The notes under the pieces are model-generated. The model did no database searches, was not told the origin of the DNA, and saw only the letters and a list, made by a program, of their open reading frames with translations. Of a DNA stretch of 64,000 bases, positions 25,454-39,305 are shown piece after piece; within the stretch, counting starts at the first letter, position 1; each line of letters starts with the position of its first letter. The position numbers and the translations under genes are program-made. Source of the DNA: Agrostemma githago (taxonomy: Eukaryota > Streptophyta > Magnoliopsida > Caryophyllales > Caryophyllaceae); assembly GCA_958450325.1 (NCBI GenBank), contig OY288243.1, positions 65,518,606-65,582,605 on the forward strand. Reading direction: 5' to 3'.

Positions 25454-27248
25454 TTCGTTAATATATGTATTTATATCTTTAAATGGAAAATTAGTACGAG
25501 ATATGATCAAATAAATATGGTTATTAGATAAACATTGTCTGAAAGCTTCATTAATTACATTTTTATGGTAAATTGAACATAATAATATAGCTTCTACCAC
25601 GGAGTTTTTTTTCAGTGTAGTGACGTTGTTGAAGACATGCATATTATTTTACATTATTTGATTTGGTTGATTAATTATACTTTTCGTTGATATGTTGATT
25701 AACTATCATATATATGTACTTTACTATTTTATCGCATTAACCTAACTATGTATCTCGTTTGGTAAAAAAAAAACTCGAAATTTAGTTTAAATTAACCAAA
25801 GTGTTATTTTACTCTCTCTTATTTTGACTACACATATACTCATCTTCGTAATTCTATAGATAGAATAACATATCCAACAAACATCAATTAAATAAATGAG
25901 ATATTTTTCATGTTGACCTATAATAATGATTGGAACGAGTTGAATAAAGTGTTCACAAAAACTTAAAACTCATATATATATTATTTAAAATATATGTAAA
26001 CATCGTATGTATCATGTGATTTAGTATTCCTTAAATTTCTGTTAACGAACATTGGTCGTATTTTGTGTTGAAAATATTATTTAAGAATAGTCATTACATC
26101 AAAATGATTATGACTGAAATTGTAAAATTTTAAAAGCATCAAGTTATTTTCTTTCCATAAATATTAATATAAATAGTATCAATACTTAAAGGAGTGAAAA
26201 TATTTGAAAATAAATTGTTTTTGTAAAAAGCGAAAAACTACATACTATTGTCAACAGTAACAAGTACGTACATACATCCATGTACATAGTTAAGATTTTC
26301 TTTAATCTTATGATTATTCGAACACTTACTATACTTCTGACATTGACAATAAAGCGAATATGTTTAAAATATCTCGCAAAAATAGATATTTATATTTCTT
26401 AAAGTAAGAGAATTTCGCTCAAGCCATCAGATGTAATTAACAATAAACTATGTAATTACGACTTTTCGAAGATTTTATTTAATATAAATCCACGAACAAA
26501 GTAATTCAAGTGATAGCAATATAATTTACTATTTTGTCGAATGAGTAAATTGAAAATATAGAATATGTGAATTCGAAAATAGTAATTCGCAACAAAAAGA
26601 AAAAAAGAAGAAACATAAAGCATATGTAATAATTAAAATAATTAAAATAAAATCGAGTATGTTACAAATTTATATATCTTTTACAAGTTTAGGTTTTTCT
26701 TTAACTTTCACATGAGTTATTATTGGTTTAGTAAAAACAAGTGTCTTACAAATTTAAAAATAATCTAGTAAACCGTAGAAATTTAAACCTCTATACTAAT
26801 TAACGAACAAAAGACAACGTACGTAAATTCAAAAATATGAATAACCTCAAATGAACAATATAATTATGTTATTTGAACCAATTCTTTTTGAATTAGTAAA
26901 TATAAATTAATTTATGAGGATTTTCGTTTGACATCAATGTTAATGTCGGTTATTTGATTACAAAATTAAATACACTCATGCATATAATTTGGAAAACATT
27001 TTATCGAAAAAATCAGTTTTAACAATGAATGATGTAAATTAGCTTTAAATATATAATAATAATATTGTATGTTAATTTTGAGATACAAGTACGTTAAATG
27101 TACAGATTCAAATATAAAAGTGGACGATATGAACAATTGTTCTCCATCACAAGCCACTTTACTTTTCTATTTCTTTTTGTTCCCTATGTGTGAAACGTAC
27201 TTGAGATATATATCGGAAATTTGAAATAATTTTAACTAAGTTTTCGAA

Positions 27249-27617
27249 ATGTATCCTAGAACAATCAAAATTGCTCTACTACTTGTTGTTTCAATCCTTG
27301 TTATCTCTGAACAATGTTTCGCAAATGACTCTGTTGCCGCACCTAGCACCTCCAAGCCGGACGACTTTAAAAAATGTGAAAGGAAGCTAGGTGCAACTTT
27401 TGGCGGTGTAATATCCGAATATATCTTTAACAATGGAAAACAAGTATCGAAAGAAACTTGCAACGCTCTATTAAAGGTCGGAGAGGACTGTCACAAGCTT
27501 CTAACACAAGTGTCTATAATCGACAAGCGTCTCGGTGAGAAAGAGACAAACGAAGCGTGGTTCAAAAATGAAAAAGTATGGGATCTTTGCAAGACATTTG
27601 GACATGTTTCTAATTAG
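27249..27617 (+). CDS. Copy 11: prolamin-like secreted protein
   Basis: Complete frame with signal peptide and four cysteines; reading is restored after the two frameshifted copies. Differences from the consensus are Ala37Pro, Val91Ile (private), Leu105Phe and Glu112Asp. It is the first gene of a three-gene block that recurs 6,254 bp downstream. Confidence 0.85.
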   Translation: MYPRTIKIALLLVVSILVISEQCFANDSVAAPSTSKPDDFKKCERKLGATFGGVISEYIFNNGKQVSKETCNALLKVGEDCHKLLTQVSIIDKRLGEKETNEAWFKNEKVWDLCKTFGHVSN

Positions 27618-29059
27618 TTCGTTAATATATGTATTTATATCTTTAAATGGAAAATTAGTACGAGATATGATCAAATAAATATGGTTATTAGATAAACATT
27701 GTCTGAAAGCTTCATTAATTACATTTTTATGGTAAATTGAACATAATAATATAGCTTCTACCACGGAGTTTTTTTTCAGTGTAGTGTCGTTGTTGAAGAA
27801 ATGCATATTATTTTACATTATTTGATTTGGTTGATTAATTATGCTTTTCGTTGATTCCAATGTTGATTAACTATCATATATATGTACTTTACTATTTTAT
27901 CGCATTAACCTAACTATGTATCTCGTTTGGTAAAAAAAAAACTCGAAATTTAGTTTAAATTAACCAAAGTGTTATTTTACTCTCTCTTATTTTGACTACA
28001 CATATACTCATCTTCGTAATTCTATAGATAGAATAACATATTCAACAAACATCAATTAAATAAATGAGATATTTTTCATGTTGACCTATAATAATGATTG
28101 GAACGAGTTGAATAAAGTGTTCACAAAAACTTAAAACTCATATATATATTATTTAAAATATATGTAAACATCGTATGTATCATGTGATTTAGTATTCCTT
28201 AAATTTCTGTTAACGAACATTGGTCGTATTTTGTGTTGAAAATATTATTTAAGAATAGTCATTACATCAAAATGATTATGACTGAAATTGTAAAATTTTA
28301 AAAGCATCAAGTTATTTTCTTTCCATAAATATTAATATAAATAGTATCAATACTTAAAGGAGTGAAAATATTTAAAAATAAATTGTTTTTGTAAAAAGCG
28401 AAGAACTACATACTATTGTCAACAGTAACAAGTACGTACATACATCCATGTACATAGTTAAGATTTTCTTTAATCTTATGATTATTCGAACACTCACTAT
28501 ACTTCTGACATTGACAATAAAGCGAATATGTTTAAAAAATCTCGCAAAAATAGATATTTATATTTCTTAAAGTAAGAGAATTTCGCTCAAGCCATCAGAT
28601 GTAATTAACAATAAACTATGTAATGACGACTTTTCGAAGATTTTATTTAATATAAATCCACGAACAAAGTAATTCAAGTGATAGCAATATAATTTACTAT
28701 TTTGTCAAATGATTAAATTGAAAATATAGAATATGTGAATTCGAAAATAGTAATTCGCAACAAAAAGAAAAAAAGAAGAAACATAAAGCATATGTAATAA
28801 TTAAAGAAATTAAAATAAAATCGAGTATGTTACAAATTTATATATCTTTTACATGTTTAGGTTTTTCTTTATCTTTCACATGAGTTATTATTGGTTTAGT
28901 AAAAACAAGTGTCTTACAAATTTAAAAATAATCTAGTAAACCGTAGAAATTTAAACCTCTATACTAATTAACGAATAAAAGACAACGTACGTAAATTCAA
29001 AAATATGAATAACCTCAAATGAACAATATAATTATGTTATTTGAACCAATTGTTTTTGA

Positions 29060-29113
29060 ATTAGTAAATATAAATATAAATAATTAGTAAATATAAATAT
29101 AAATTAATTTATG
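29060..29113. repeat. 29-bp local duplication in the spacer before copy 12
   Basis: The element ATTAGTAAATATAAATA is repeated in tandem, lengthening this unit to 2,197 bp. The same duplication is at about 35314-35367 before copy 15, as expected for a block duplication. Confidence 0.8.
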
Positions 29114-29445
29114 AGGATTTTCGTTTGACATCAATGTTAATGTCGGTTATTTGATTACAAAATTAAATACACTCATGCATATAATTTGGAAAACATTTTA
29201 TCGAAAAAATCAGTTTTAACAATGAATGATGTAAATTAGCTTTAAATATGTAATAATAATATTGTATGTTAATTTTGAGATACAAGTACGTTAAATGTAC
29301 AGATTCAAATATAAAAGTGGACGATATGAACAATTGTTCTCCATCACAAGTCACTTTACTTTTCTATTTCTTTTTGTTCCCTGTGTGTGAAACGTACTTG
29401 AGATATATATCGGAAATTTGAAATAATTTTAACTAAGTTTTCAAA

Positions 29446-29814
29446 ATGTATTCTAGAACAATCAAAATTGCTCTACTACTTGTTGTTTCAATCCTTGTTA
29501 TCTCTGAACAATGTTTCGCAAATGACTCTGTTGCCGCACCTAGCACCTCGAAGGCGGACGACTTTAAAAAATGTGAAAGGAAGCTAGGTGCAACTTTTGG
29601 CGGTGTAATATCCGAATATATCTTTAACAATGGAAAACAAGTATCGAAAGAAACTTGCAACGCTCTATTAAAGGTCGGAGAGGACTGTCACAAGCTTCTA
29701 ACACAAGTGTCTATAGTCGACAAGCGTCTCGGTGAGAAAGAGACAAACGAAGCGTGGTTCAAAAACGAAAAAGTATGGGATCTTTGCAAGACATTTGGAC
29801 ATGTTTCTAATTAG
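29446..29814 (+). CDS. Copy 12: prolamin-like secreted protein
   Basis: Complete frame. It has Pro3Ser in the basic start of the signal peptide, which should still direct secretion, plus Leu105Phe and Glu112Asp. The protein is identical to copy 15. The base before the ATG context also changes (TTTTCAAAATG instead of TTTTCGAAATG), again shared with copy 15. Confidence 0.84.
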   Translation: MYSRTIKIALLLVVSILVISEQCFANDSVAAPSTSKADDFKKCERKLGATFGGVISEYIFNNGKQVSKETCNALLKVGEDCHKLLTQVSIVDKRLGEKETNEAWFKNEKVWDLCKTFGHVSN

Positions 29815-31613
29815 TTCGTTAATATATGTATTTATATCTTTAAATGGAAAATTAGTACGAGATATGATCAAATAAATATGGTTATTAGTTAAACATTGTC
29901 TGAAAGCTTCATTAATTACATTTTTATGGTAAATTGAACATAATAATATAGCTTCTACCACGGAGTTTTTTTTCAGTGTAGTGTCGTTGTTGAAGACATG
30001 CATATTATTTCACATTATTTGATTTGGTTGATTAATTATGCTTTTCGTTGATTCCAATGTTGATTAACTATCATATATATGTACCTTACTATTTTATCGC
30101 ATTAACCTAACTATGTATCTCGTTTGGTAAAAAAAAACTCGAAATTTAGTTTAAATTAACCAAAGTGTTATTTTACTCTCTCTTATTTTGACTACACATA
30201 TACTCATCTTCGTAATTCTATAGATAGAATAACATATCCAACAAACATCAATTAAATAAATGAGATATTTTTCATGTTGACCTATAATAATGATTGGAAC
30301 GAGTTGAATAAAGTGTTCACAAAAACTTAAAACTCATATATATATTATTTAAAATATATGTAAACATCGTATGTATCATGTGATTTAGTATTCCTTAAAT
30401 TTCTGTTAACGAACATTGGTCGTATTTTGTGTTGAAAATAATATTTAAGAATAGTCATTACATCAAAATGATTATGACTGAAATTGTAAAATTTTAAAAG
30501 CATCAAGTTATTTTCTTTCCATAAATATTAATATAAATAGAATCAATACTTAAAGGAGTGAAAATATTTGAAAATAAATTGTTTTTGTAAAAAGCGAAGA
30601 ACTACATACTATTGTCAACAGTAACAAGTACGTACATACATCCATGTACATAGTTAAGATTTTCTTTAATCTTATGATTATTCGAACACTCACTATACTT
30701 CTGACATTGACAATAAAGCGAATATGTTTAAAAAATCTCGCAAAAATAGATATTTATATTTCTTAAAGTAAGAGAATTTCGCTCAAGCCATCAGATGTAA
30801 TTAACAATAAACTATGTAATGACGGCTTTTCGAAGATTTTATTTAATATAAATCCACGAACAAAGTAATTCAAGTGATAGCAATATAATTTACTATTTTG
30901 TCAAATGATTAAATTGAAAATATAGAATATGTGAATTCGAAAATAGTAATTCTCAACAAAAAGAAAAAAAGAAGAAACATAAAGCATATGTAATAATTAA
31001 AATAATTAAAATAAAATCGAGTATGTTACAAATTTATATATCTTTTTACAAGTTTAGGTTTTTCTTTAACTTTCACATGAGTTATCATTGGTTTAGTAAA
31101 AACAAGTGTCTTACGAATTTAAAAATAATCTAGTAAACCGTAGAAATTTAAACCTCTATACTAATTAACGAATAAAAGACAACGTACGTAAATTCAAAAA
31201 TATGAATAACCTCAAATGAACAATATAATTATGTTATTTGAACCAATTCTTTTTGAATTAGTAAATATAAATTAATTTATGAGGATTTTCGTTTGACATC
31301 AATGTTAATGTCGGTTATTTGATTACAAAATTAAATACACTCATGCACATAATTTGGAAAACTTTTTATCGAAAAAATCAGTTTTAACAATGAATGATGT
31401 AAATTAGCTTTAAATATGTAATAATAATATTGTATGTTAATTTTGAGATACAAGTACGTTAAATGTACAGATTCAAATATAAAAGTGGACGATATGAACA
31501 ATTGTTCTCCATCACAAGTCACTTTACTTTTCTATTTCTTTTTGTTCCCTGTGTGTGAAACGTACTTGAGATATATATCGGAAATTTGAAATAATTTTAA
31601 CTAAGTTTTCGAA

Positions 31614-31982
31614 ATGTATCCTAGAACAATCAAAATTGCTCTACTACTTGTTGTTTCAATCCTTGTTATCTCTGAACAATGTTTCGCAAATGACTCTGTT
31701 GCCGCACCTAGCACCTCCAAGCCGGACGACTTTAAAAAATGTGAAAGGAAGCTAGGTGCAACTTTTGGCGGTGTAATATCCGAATATATCTTTAACAATG
31801 GAAAACAAGTATCGAAAGAAACTTGCAACGCTCTATTAAAGGTCGGAGAGGACTGTCACAAGCTTCTAACACAAGTGTCTATAGTCGACAAGCGTCTCGG
31901 TGAGAAAGAGACAAACGAAGCGTGGCTCAAAAACGAAAAAGTATGGGAACTTTGCAAGACATTTGGACATGTTTCTAATTAG
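31614..31982 (+). CDS. Copy 13: prolamin-like secreted protein
   Basis: Complete frame, four mature cysteines, Ala37Pro only. The protein is identical to copy 16. The spacer that follows carries a 279-bp deletion, so the next gene is only 1,889 bp away. Confidence 0.85.
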   Translation: MYPRTIKIALLLVVSILVISEQCFANDSVAAPSTSKPDDFKKCERKLGATFGGVISEYIFNNGKQVSKETCNALLKVGEDCHKLLTQVSIVDKRLGEKETNEAWLKNEKVWELCKTFGHVSN

Positions 31983-33049
31983 TTCGTTAATATATGTATT
32001 TATATCTTTAAATGGAAAATTAGTACGAGATATGATCAAATAAATATGGTTATTAGATAAACATTGTATGAAAGCTTCTATAATTACATTTTTATGGTAA
32101 ATTGAACATAATAATATAGCTTCTACCACGGAGTTTTTTTTTCAGTGTAGTGTCGTTGTTGAAGACATGCATATTATTTTACATTATTTGATTTGGTTGA
32201 TTAATTATGCTTTTCGTTGATTCCAATGTTGATTAACTATCATATATATGTACTTTACTATTTTATCGCATTAACCTAACTATGTATCTCGTTTGGTAAA
32301 AAAAAAACTCGAAATTTAGTTTAAATTAACCAAAGTGTTATTTTACTCTCTCTTATTTTGACTACACATATACTCATCTTCGTAATTCTATAGATAGAAT
32401 AACATATCCAACAAACATCAATTAAATAAATGAGATATTTTTCATGTTGACCTATAATAATGATTGGAACGAGTTGAATAAAGTGTTCACAAAAACTTAA
32501 AACTCATATATATATTATTTAAAATATATGTAAACATCGTATGTATCATGTGATTTAGTATTCCTTAAATTTCTGTTAACGAACATTGGTCGTATTTTGT
32601 GTTGAAAATAATATTTAAGAATAGTCATTACATCAAAATGATTATGACTGAAATTGTAAAATTTTAAAAGCATCAAATTATTTTCTTTCCATAAATATTA
32701 ATATAAATAGTATCAATACTTAAAGGAGTGAAAATATTTGAAAATAAATTGTTTTTGTAAAAAGCGAATAAACTACATACTATTGTCAACAGTAACAAGT
32801 ACGTACATACATCCATGTACATAGTTAAGATTTTCTTTAATCTTATGATTATTCGAACACTCACTATACTTCTGACATTGACAATAAAGCGAATATGTTT
32901 AAAAAATCTCGCAAAAATAGATATTTATATTTCTTAAAGTAAGAGAATTTTGCTCAAGCCATCAGATGTAATTAACAATAAACTATGTAACGACGGCTTT
33001 TCGAAGATTTTATTTAATATAAATCCACGAACAAAGTAATTCAAGTGAT

Positions 33050-33051
33050 AC
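33050..33051. other. 279-bp spacer deletion junction (before copy 14)
   Basis: The sequence passes from ...TCAAGTGATA to CTAATTAACG..., which are 279 bp further apart in other units. Both sides share ATA, so the deletion used at most three bases of microhomology. The promoter and TATA box of copy 14 are not affected. The identical junction is at 39304/39305. Confidence 0.85.
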
Positions 33052-33502
33052 TAATTAACGAATAAAAGACAACGTACGTAATTCAAAAATATGAATAACC
33101 TCAAATGAACAATATAATTACGTTATTTGAACCAATTCTTTTTGAATTAGTAAATATAAATTAATTTATGAGGATTTTCGTTTGACATCAATGTTAATGT
33201 CGGTTATTTGATTACAAAATTAAATACACTCATGCATATAATTTGGAAAACTTTGTATCGAAAAAATCAGTTTTAACAATGAATGATGTAAATTAGCTTT
33301 AAATATGTAATAATAATATTGCATGTTAATTTTGAGATACAAGTACGTTAAATGTACAGATTCAAATATAAAAGTGGACGATATGAACAATTGTTCTCCA
33401 TCACAAGTCACTTTACCTTTCTATTTCTTTTTGTTCCCTGTGTGTGAAACGTACTTGAGATATATATCGGAAATTTGAAATAATTTTAACTAAGTTTTCG
33501 AA

Positions 33503-33871
33503 ATGTATCCTAGAACAATCAAAATTGCTCTACTACTTGTTGTTTCAATCCTTGTTATCTCTGAACAATGTTTCGCAAATGACTCTGTTGCCGCACCTAG
33601 CACCTCCAAGCCGGACGACTTTAAAAAATGTGAAAGGAAGCTAGGTGCAACTTTTGGCGGTGTAATATCCGAATATATCTTTAACAATGGAAAACAAGTA
33701 TCGAAAGAAACTTGCAACGCTCTATTAAAGGTCGGAGAGGACTGTCACAAGCTTCTAACACAAGTGTCTATAGTCGACAAGCGTCTCGGTGAGAAAGAGA
33801 CAAACGAAGCGTGGTTCAAAAATGAAAAAGTATGGGATCTTTGCAAGACATTTGGACATGTTTCTAATTAG
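33503..33871 (+). CDS. Copy 14: prolamin-like secreted protein (recombinant copy)
   Basis: Complete frame with Ala37Pro, Leu105Phe and Glu112Asp. Its upstream sequence carries markers found before copy 17 (CTTTGTATCG, ATTGCATG, CTTTACCTTT), while its coding and downstream sequence is like copy 11. It is therefore best explained as the junction product of the unequal crossover that duplicated the 6,254-bp block. Exchange took place between about 33421 and 33605. Confidence 0.84.
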   Translation: MYPRTIKIALLLVVSILVISEQCFANDSVAAPSTSKPDDFKKCERKLGATFGGVISEYIFNNGKQVSKETCNALLKVGEDCHKLLTQVSIVDKRLGEKETNEAWFKNEKVWDLCKTFGHVSN

Positions 33872-35699
33872 TTCGTTAATATATGTATTTATATCTTTAA
33901 ATGGAAAATTAGTACGAGATATGATCAAATAAATATGGTTATTAGATAAACATTGTCTGAAAGCTTCATTAATTACATTTTTATGGTAAATTGAACATAA
34001 TAATATAGCTTCTACCACGGAGTTTTTTTTCAGTGTAGTGTCGTTGTTGAAGAAATGCATATTATTTTACATTATTTGATTTGGTTGATTAATTATGCTT
34101 TTCGTTGATTCCAATGTTGATTAACTATCATATATATGTACTTTACTATTTTATCGCATTAACCTAACTATGTATCTCGTTTGGTAAAAAAAAAACTCGA
34201 AATTTAGTTTAAATTAACCAAAGTGTTATTTTACTCTCTCTTATTTTGACTACACATATACTCATCTTCGTAATTCTATAGATAGAATAACATATTCAAC
34301 AAACATCAATTAAATAAATGAGATATTTTTCATGTTGACCTATAATAATGATTGGAACGAGTTGAATAAAGTGTTCACAAAAACTTAAAACTCATATATA
34401 TATTATTTAAAATATATGTAAACATCGTATGTATCATGTGATTTAGTATTCCTTAAATTTCTGTTAACGAACATTGGTCGTATTTTGTGTTGAAAATATT
34501 ATTTAAGAATAGTCATTACATCAAAATGATTATGACTGAAATTGTAAAATTTTAAAAGCATCAAGTTATTTTCTTTCCATAAATATTAATATAAATAGTA
34601 TCAATACTTAAAGGAGTGAAAATATTTAAAAATAAATTGTTTTTGTAAAAAGCGAAGAACTACATACTATTGTCAACAGTAACAAGTACGTACATACATC
34701 CATGTACATAGTTAAGATTTTCTTTAATCTTATGATTATTCGAACACTCACTATACTTCTGACATTGACAATAAAGCGAATATGTTTAAAAAATCTCGCA
34801 AAAATAGATATTTATATTTCTTAAAGTAAGAGAATTTCGCTCAAGCCATTAGATGTAATTAACAATAAACTATGTAATGACGACTTTTCGAAGATTTTAT
34901 TTAATATAAATCCACGAACAAAGTAATTCAAGTGATAGCAATATAATTTACTATTTTGTCAAATGATTAAATTGAAAATATAGAATATGTGAATTCGAAA
35001 ATAGTAATTCGCAACAAAAAGAAAAAAAGAAGAAACATAAAGCATATGTAATAATTAAAGAAATTAAAATAAAATCGAGTATGTTACAAATTTATATATC
35101 TTTTACATGTTTAGGTTTTTCTTTATCTTTCACATGAGTTATTATTGGTTTAGTAAAAACAAGTGTCTTACAAATTTAAAAATAATCTAGTAAACCGTAG
35201 AAATTTAAACCTCTATACTAATTAACGAATAAAAGACAACGTACGTAAATTCAAAAATATGAATAACCTCAAATGAACAATATAATTATGTTATTTGAAC
35301 CAATTGTTTTTGAATTAGTAAATATAAATATAAATAATTAGTAAATATAAATATAAATTAATTTATGAGGATTTTCGTTTGACATCAATGTTAATGTCGG
35401 TTATTTGATTACAAAATTAAATACACTCATGCATATAATTTGGAAAACATTTTATCGAAAAAATCAGTTTTAACAATGAATGATGTAAATTAGCTTTAAA
35501 TATGTAATAATAATATTGTATGTTAATTTTGAGATACAAGTACGTTAAATGTACAGATTCAAATATAAAAGTGGACGATATGAACAATTGTTCTCCATCA
35601 CAAGTCACTTTACTTTTCTATTTCTTTTTGTTCCCTGTGTGTGAAACGTACTTGAGATATATATCGGAAATTTGAAATAATTTTAACTAAGTTTTCAAA

Positions 35700-36068
35700 A
35701 TGTATTCTAGAACAATCAAAATTGCTCTACTACTTGTTGTTTCAATCCTTGTTATCTCTGAACAATGTTTCGCAAATGACTCTGTTGCCGCACCTAGCAC
35801 CTCGAAGGCGGACGACTTTAAAAAATGTGAAAGGAAGCTAGGTGCAACTTTTGGCGGTGTAATATCCGAATATATCTTTAACAATGGAAAACAAGTATCG
35901 AAAGAAACTTGCAACGCTCTATTAAAGGTCGGAGAGGACTGTCACAAGCTTCTAACACAAGTGTCTATAGTCGACAAGCGTCTCGGTGAGAAAGAGACAA
36001 ACGAAGCGTGGTTCAAAAACGAAAAAGTATGGGATCTTTGCAAGACATTTGGACATGTTTCTAATTAG
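35700..36068 (+). CDS. Copy 15: prolamin-like secreted protein
   Basis: Complete frame; the block duplicate of copy 12, with the same Pro3Ser, Leu105Phe and Glu112Asp. Four mature cysteines. The flanking spacers also match those of copy 12. Confidence 0.84.
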   Translation: MYSRTIKIALLLVVSILVISEQCFANDSVAAPSTSKADDFKKCERKLGATFGGVISEYIFNNGKQVSKETCNALLKVGEDCHKLLTQVSIVDKRLGEKETNEAWFKNEKVWDLCKTFGHVSN

Positions 36069-37867
36069 TTCGTTAATATATGTATTTATATCTTTAAATG
36101 GAAAATTAGTACGAGATATGATCAAATAAATATGGTTATTAGTTAAACATTGTCTGAAAGCTTCATTAATTACATTTTTATGGTAAATTGAACATAATAA
36201 TATAGCTTCTACCACGGAGTTTTTTTTCAGTGTAGTGTCGTTGTTGAAGACATGCATATTATTTCACATTATTTGATTTGGTTGATTAATTATGCTTTTC
36301 GTTGATTCCAATGTTGATTAACTATCATATATATGTACCTTACTATTTTATCGCATTAACCTAACTATGTATCTCGTTTGGTAAAAAAAAACTCGAAATT
36401 TAGTTTAAATTAACCAAAGTGTTATTTTACTCTCTCTTATTTTGACTACACATATACTCATCTTCGTAATTCTATAGATAGAATAACATATCCAACAAAC
36501 ATCAATTAAATAAATGAGATATTTTTCATGTTGACCTATAATAATGATTGGAACGAGTTGAATAAAGTGTTCACAAAAACTTAAAACTCATATATATATT
36601 ATTTAAAATATATGTAAACATCGTATGTATCATGTGATTTAGTATTCCTTAAATTTCTGTTAACGAACATTGGTCGTATTTTGTGTTGAAAATAATATTT
36701 AAGAATAGTCATTACATCAAAATGATTATGACTGAAATTGTAAAATTTTAAAAGCATCAAGTTATTTTCTTTCCATAAATATTAATATAAATAGAATCAA
36801 TACTTAAAGGAGTGAAAATATTTGAAAATAAATTGTTTTTGTAAAAAGCGAAGAACTACATACTATTGTCAACAGTAACAAGTACGTACATACATCCATG
36901 TACATAGTTAAGATTTTCTTTAATCTTATGATTATTCGAACACTCACTATACTTCTGACATTGACAATAAAGCGAATATGTTTAAAAAATCTCGCAAAAA
37001 TAGATATTTATATTTCTTAAAGTAAGAGAATTTCGCTCAAGCCATCAGATGTAATTAACAATAAACTATGTAATGACGGCTTTTCGAAGATTTTATTTAA
37101 TATAAATCCACGAACAAAGTAATTCAAGTGATAGCAATATAATTTACTATTTTGTCAAATGATTAAATTGAAAATATAGAATATGTGAATTCGAAAATAG
37201 TAATTCTCAACAAAAAGAAAAAAAGAAGAAACATAAAGCATATGTAATAATTAAAATAATTAAAATAAAATCGAGTATGTTACAAATTTATATATCTTTT
37301 TACAAGTTTAGGTTTTTCTTTAACTTTCACATGAGTTATCATTGGTTTAGTAAAAACAAGTGTCTTACGAATTTAAAAATAATCTAGTAAACCGTAGAAA
37401 TTTAAACCTCTATACTAATTAACGAATAAAAGACAACGTACGTAAATTCAAAAATATGAATAACCTCAAATGAACAATATAATTATGTTATTTGAACCAA
37501 TTCTTTTTGAATTAGTAAATATAAATTAATTTATGAGGATTTTCGTTTGACATCAATGTTAATGTCGGTTATTTGATTACAAAATTAAATACACTCATGC
37601 ACATAATTTGGAAAACTTTTTATCGAAAAAATCAGTTTTAACAATGAATGATGTAAATTAGCTTTAAATATGTAATAATAATATTGTATGTTAATTTTGA
37701 GATACAAGTACGTTAAATGTACAGATTCAAATATAAAAGTGGACGATATGAACAATTGTTCTCCATCACAAGTCACTTTACTTTTCTATTTCTTTTTGTT
37801 CCCTGTGTGTGAAACGTACTTGAGATATATATCGGAAATTTGAAATAATTTTAACTAAGTTTTCGAA

Positions 37868-38236
37868 ATGTATCCTAGAACAATCAAAATTGCTCTACTA
37901 CTTGTTGTTTCAATCCTTGTTATCTCTGAACAATGTTTCGCAAATGACTCTGTTGCCGCACCTAGCACCTCCAAGCCGGACGACTTTAAAAAATGTGAAA
38001 GGAAGCTAGGTGCAACTTTTGGCGGTGTAATATCCGAATATATCTTTAACAATGGAAAACAAGTATCGAAAGAAACTTGCAACGCTCTATTAAAGGTCGG
38101 AGAGGACTGTCACAAGCTTCTAACACAAGTGTCTATAGTCGACAAGCGTCTCGGTGAGAAAGAGACAAACGAAGCGTGGCTCAAAAACGAAAAAGTATGG
38201 GAACTTTGCAAGACATTTGGACATGTTTCTAATTAG
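37868..38236 (+). CDS. Copy 16: prolamin-like secreted protein
   Basis: Complete frame; the block duplicate of copy 13 (Ala37Pro). It is followed by the second spacer carrying the 279-bp deletion. Confidence 0.85.
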   Translation: MYPRTIKIALLLVVSILVISEQCFANDSVAAPSTSKPDDFKKCERKLGATFGGVISEYIFNNGKQVSKETCNALLKVGEDCHKLLTQVSIVDKRLGEKETNEAWLKNEKVWELCKTFGHVSN

Positions 38237-39303
38237 TTCGTTAATATATGTATTTATATCTTTAAATGGAAAATTAGTACGAGATATGATCAAATAAATA
38301 TGGTTATTAGATAAACATTGTATGAAAGCTTCTATAATTACATTTTTATGGTAAATTGAACATAATAATATAGCTTCTACCACGGAGTTTTTTTTTCAGT
38401 GTAGTGTCGTTGTTGAAGACATGCATATTATTTTACATTATTTGATTTGGTTGATTAATTATGCTTTTCGTTGATTCCAATGTTGATTAACTATCATATA
38501 TATGTACTTTACTATTTTATCGCATTAACCTAACTATGTATCTCGTTTGGTAAAAAAAAAACTCGAAATTTAGTTTAAATTAACCAAAGTGTTATTTTAC
38601 TCTCTCTTATTTTGACTACACATATACTCATCTTCGTAATTCTATAGATAGAATAACATATCCAACAAACATCAATTAAATAAATGAGATATTTTTCATG
38701 TTGACCTATAATAATGATTGGAACGAGTTGAATAAAGTGTTCACAAAAACTTAAAACTCATATATATATTATTTAAAATATATGTAAACATCGTATGTAT
38801 CATGTGATTTAGTATTCCTTAAATTTCTGTTAACGAACATTGGTCGTATTTTGTGTTGAAAATAATATTTAAGAATAGTCATTACATCAAAATGATTATG
38901 ACTGAAATTGTAAAATTTTAAAAGCATCAAATTATTTTCTTTCCATAAATATTAATATAAATAGTATCAATACTTAAAGGAGTGAAAATATTTGAAAATA
39001 AATTGTTTTTGTAAAAAGCGAATAAACTACATACTATTGTCAACAGTAACAAGTACGTACATACATCCATGTACATAGTTAAGATTTTCTTTAATCTTAT
39101 GATTATTCGAACACTCACTATACTTCTGACATTGACAATAAAGCGAATATGTTTAAAAAATCTCGCAAAAATAGATATTTATATTTCTTAAAGTAAGAGA
39201 ATTTTGCTCAAGCCATCAGATGTAATTAACAATAAACTATGTAACGACGGCTTTTCGAAGATTTTATTTAATATAAATCCACGAACAAAGTAATTCAAGT
39301 GAT

Positions 39304-39305
39304 AC
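39304..39305. other. 279-bp spacer deletion junction (before copy 17)
   Basis: Identical breakpoint to 33050/33051, exactly 6,254 bp downstream. One deletion event followed by block duplication explains both. Confidence 0.85.

Larger units (their letters stand above)
27249..33502 (+). repeat. Higher-order block, first copy (genes 11-13, 6,254 bp)
   Basis: Gene spacings of 2,197, 2,168 and 1,889 bp occur in this order here and again from 33503. Shared private markers include Pro3Ser in the second gene, a 29-bp spacer duplication, GCGAAGAAC in place of GCGAAAAAC, and the same 279-bp spacer deletion. The limits are given from ATG to ATG. The actual crossover lies within the promoter or 5' coding region of copy 14. 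Confidence 0.88.
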
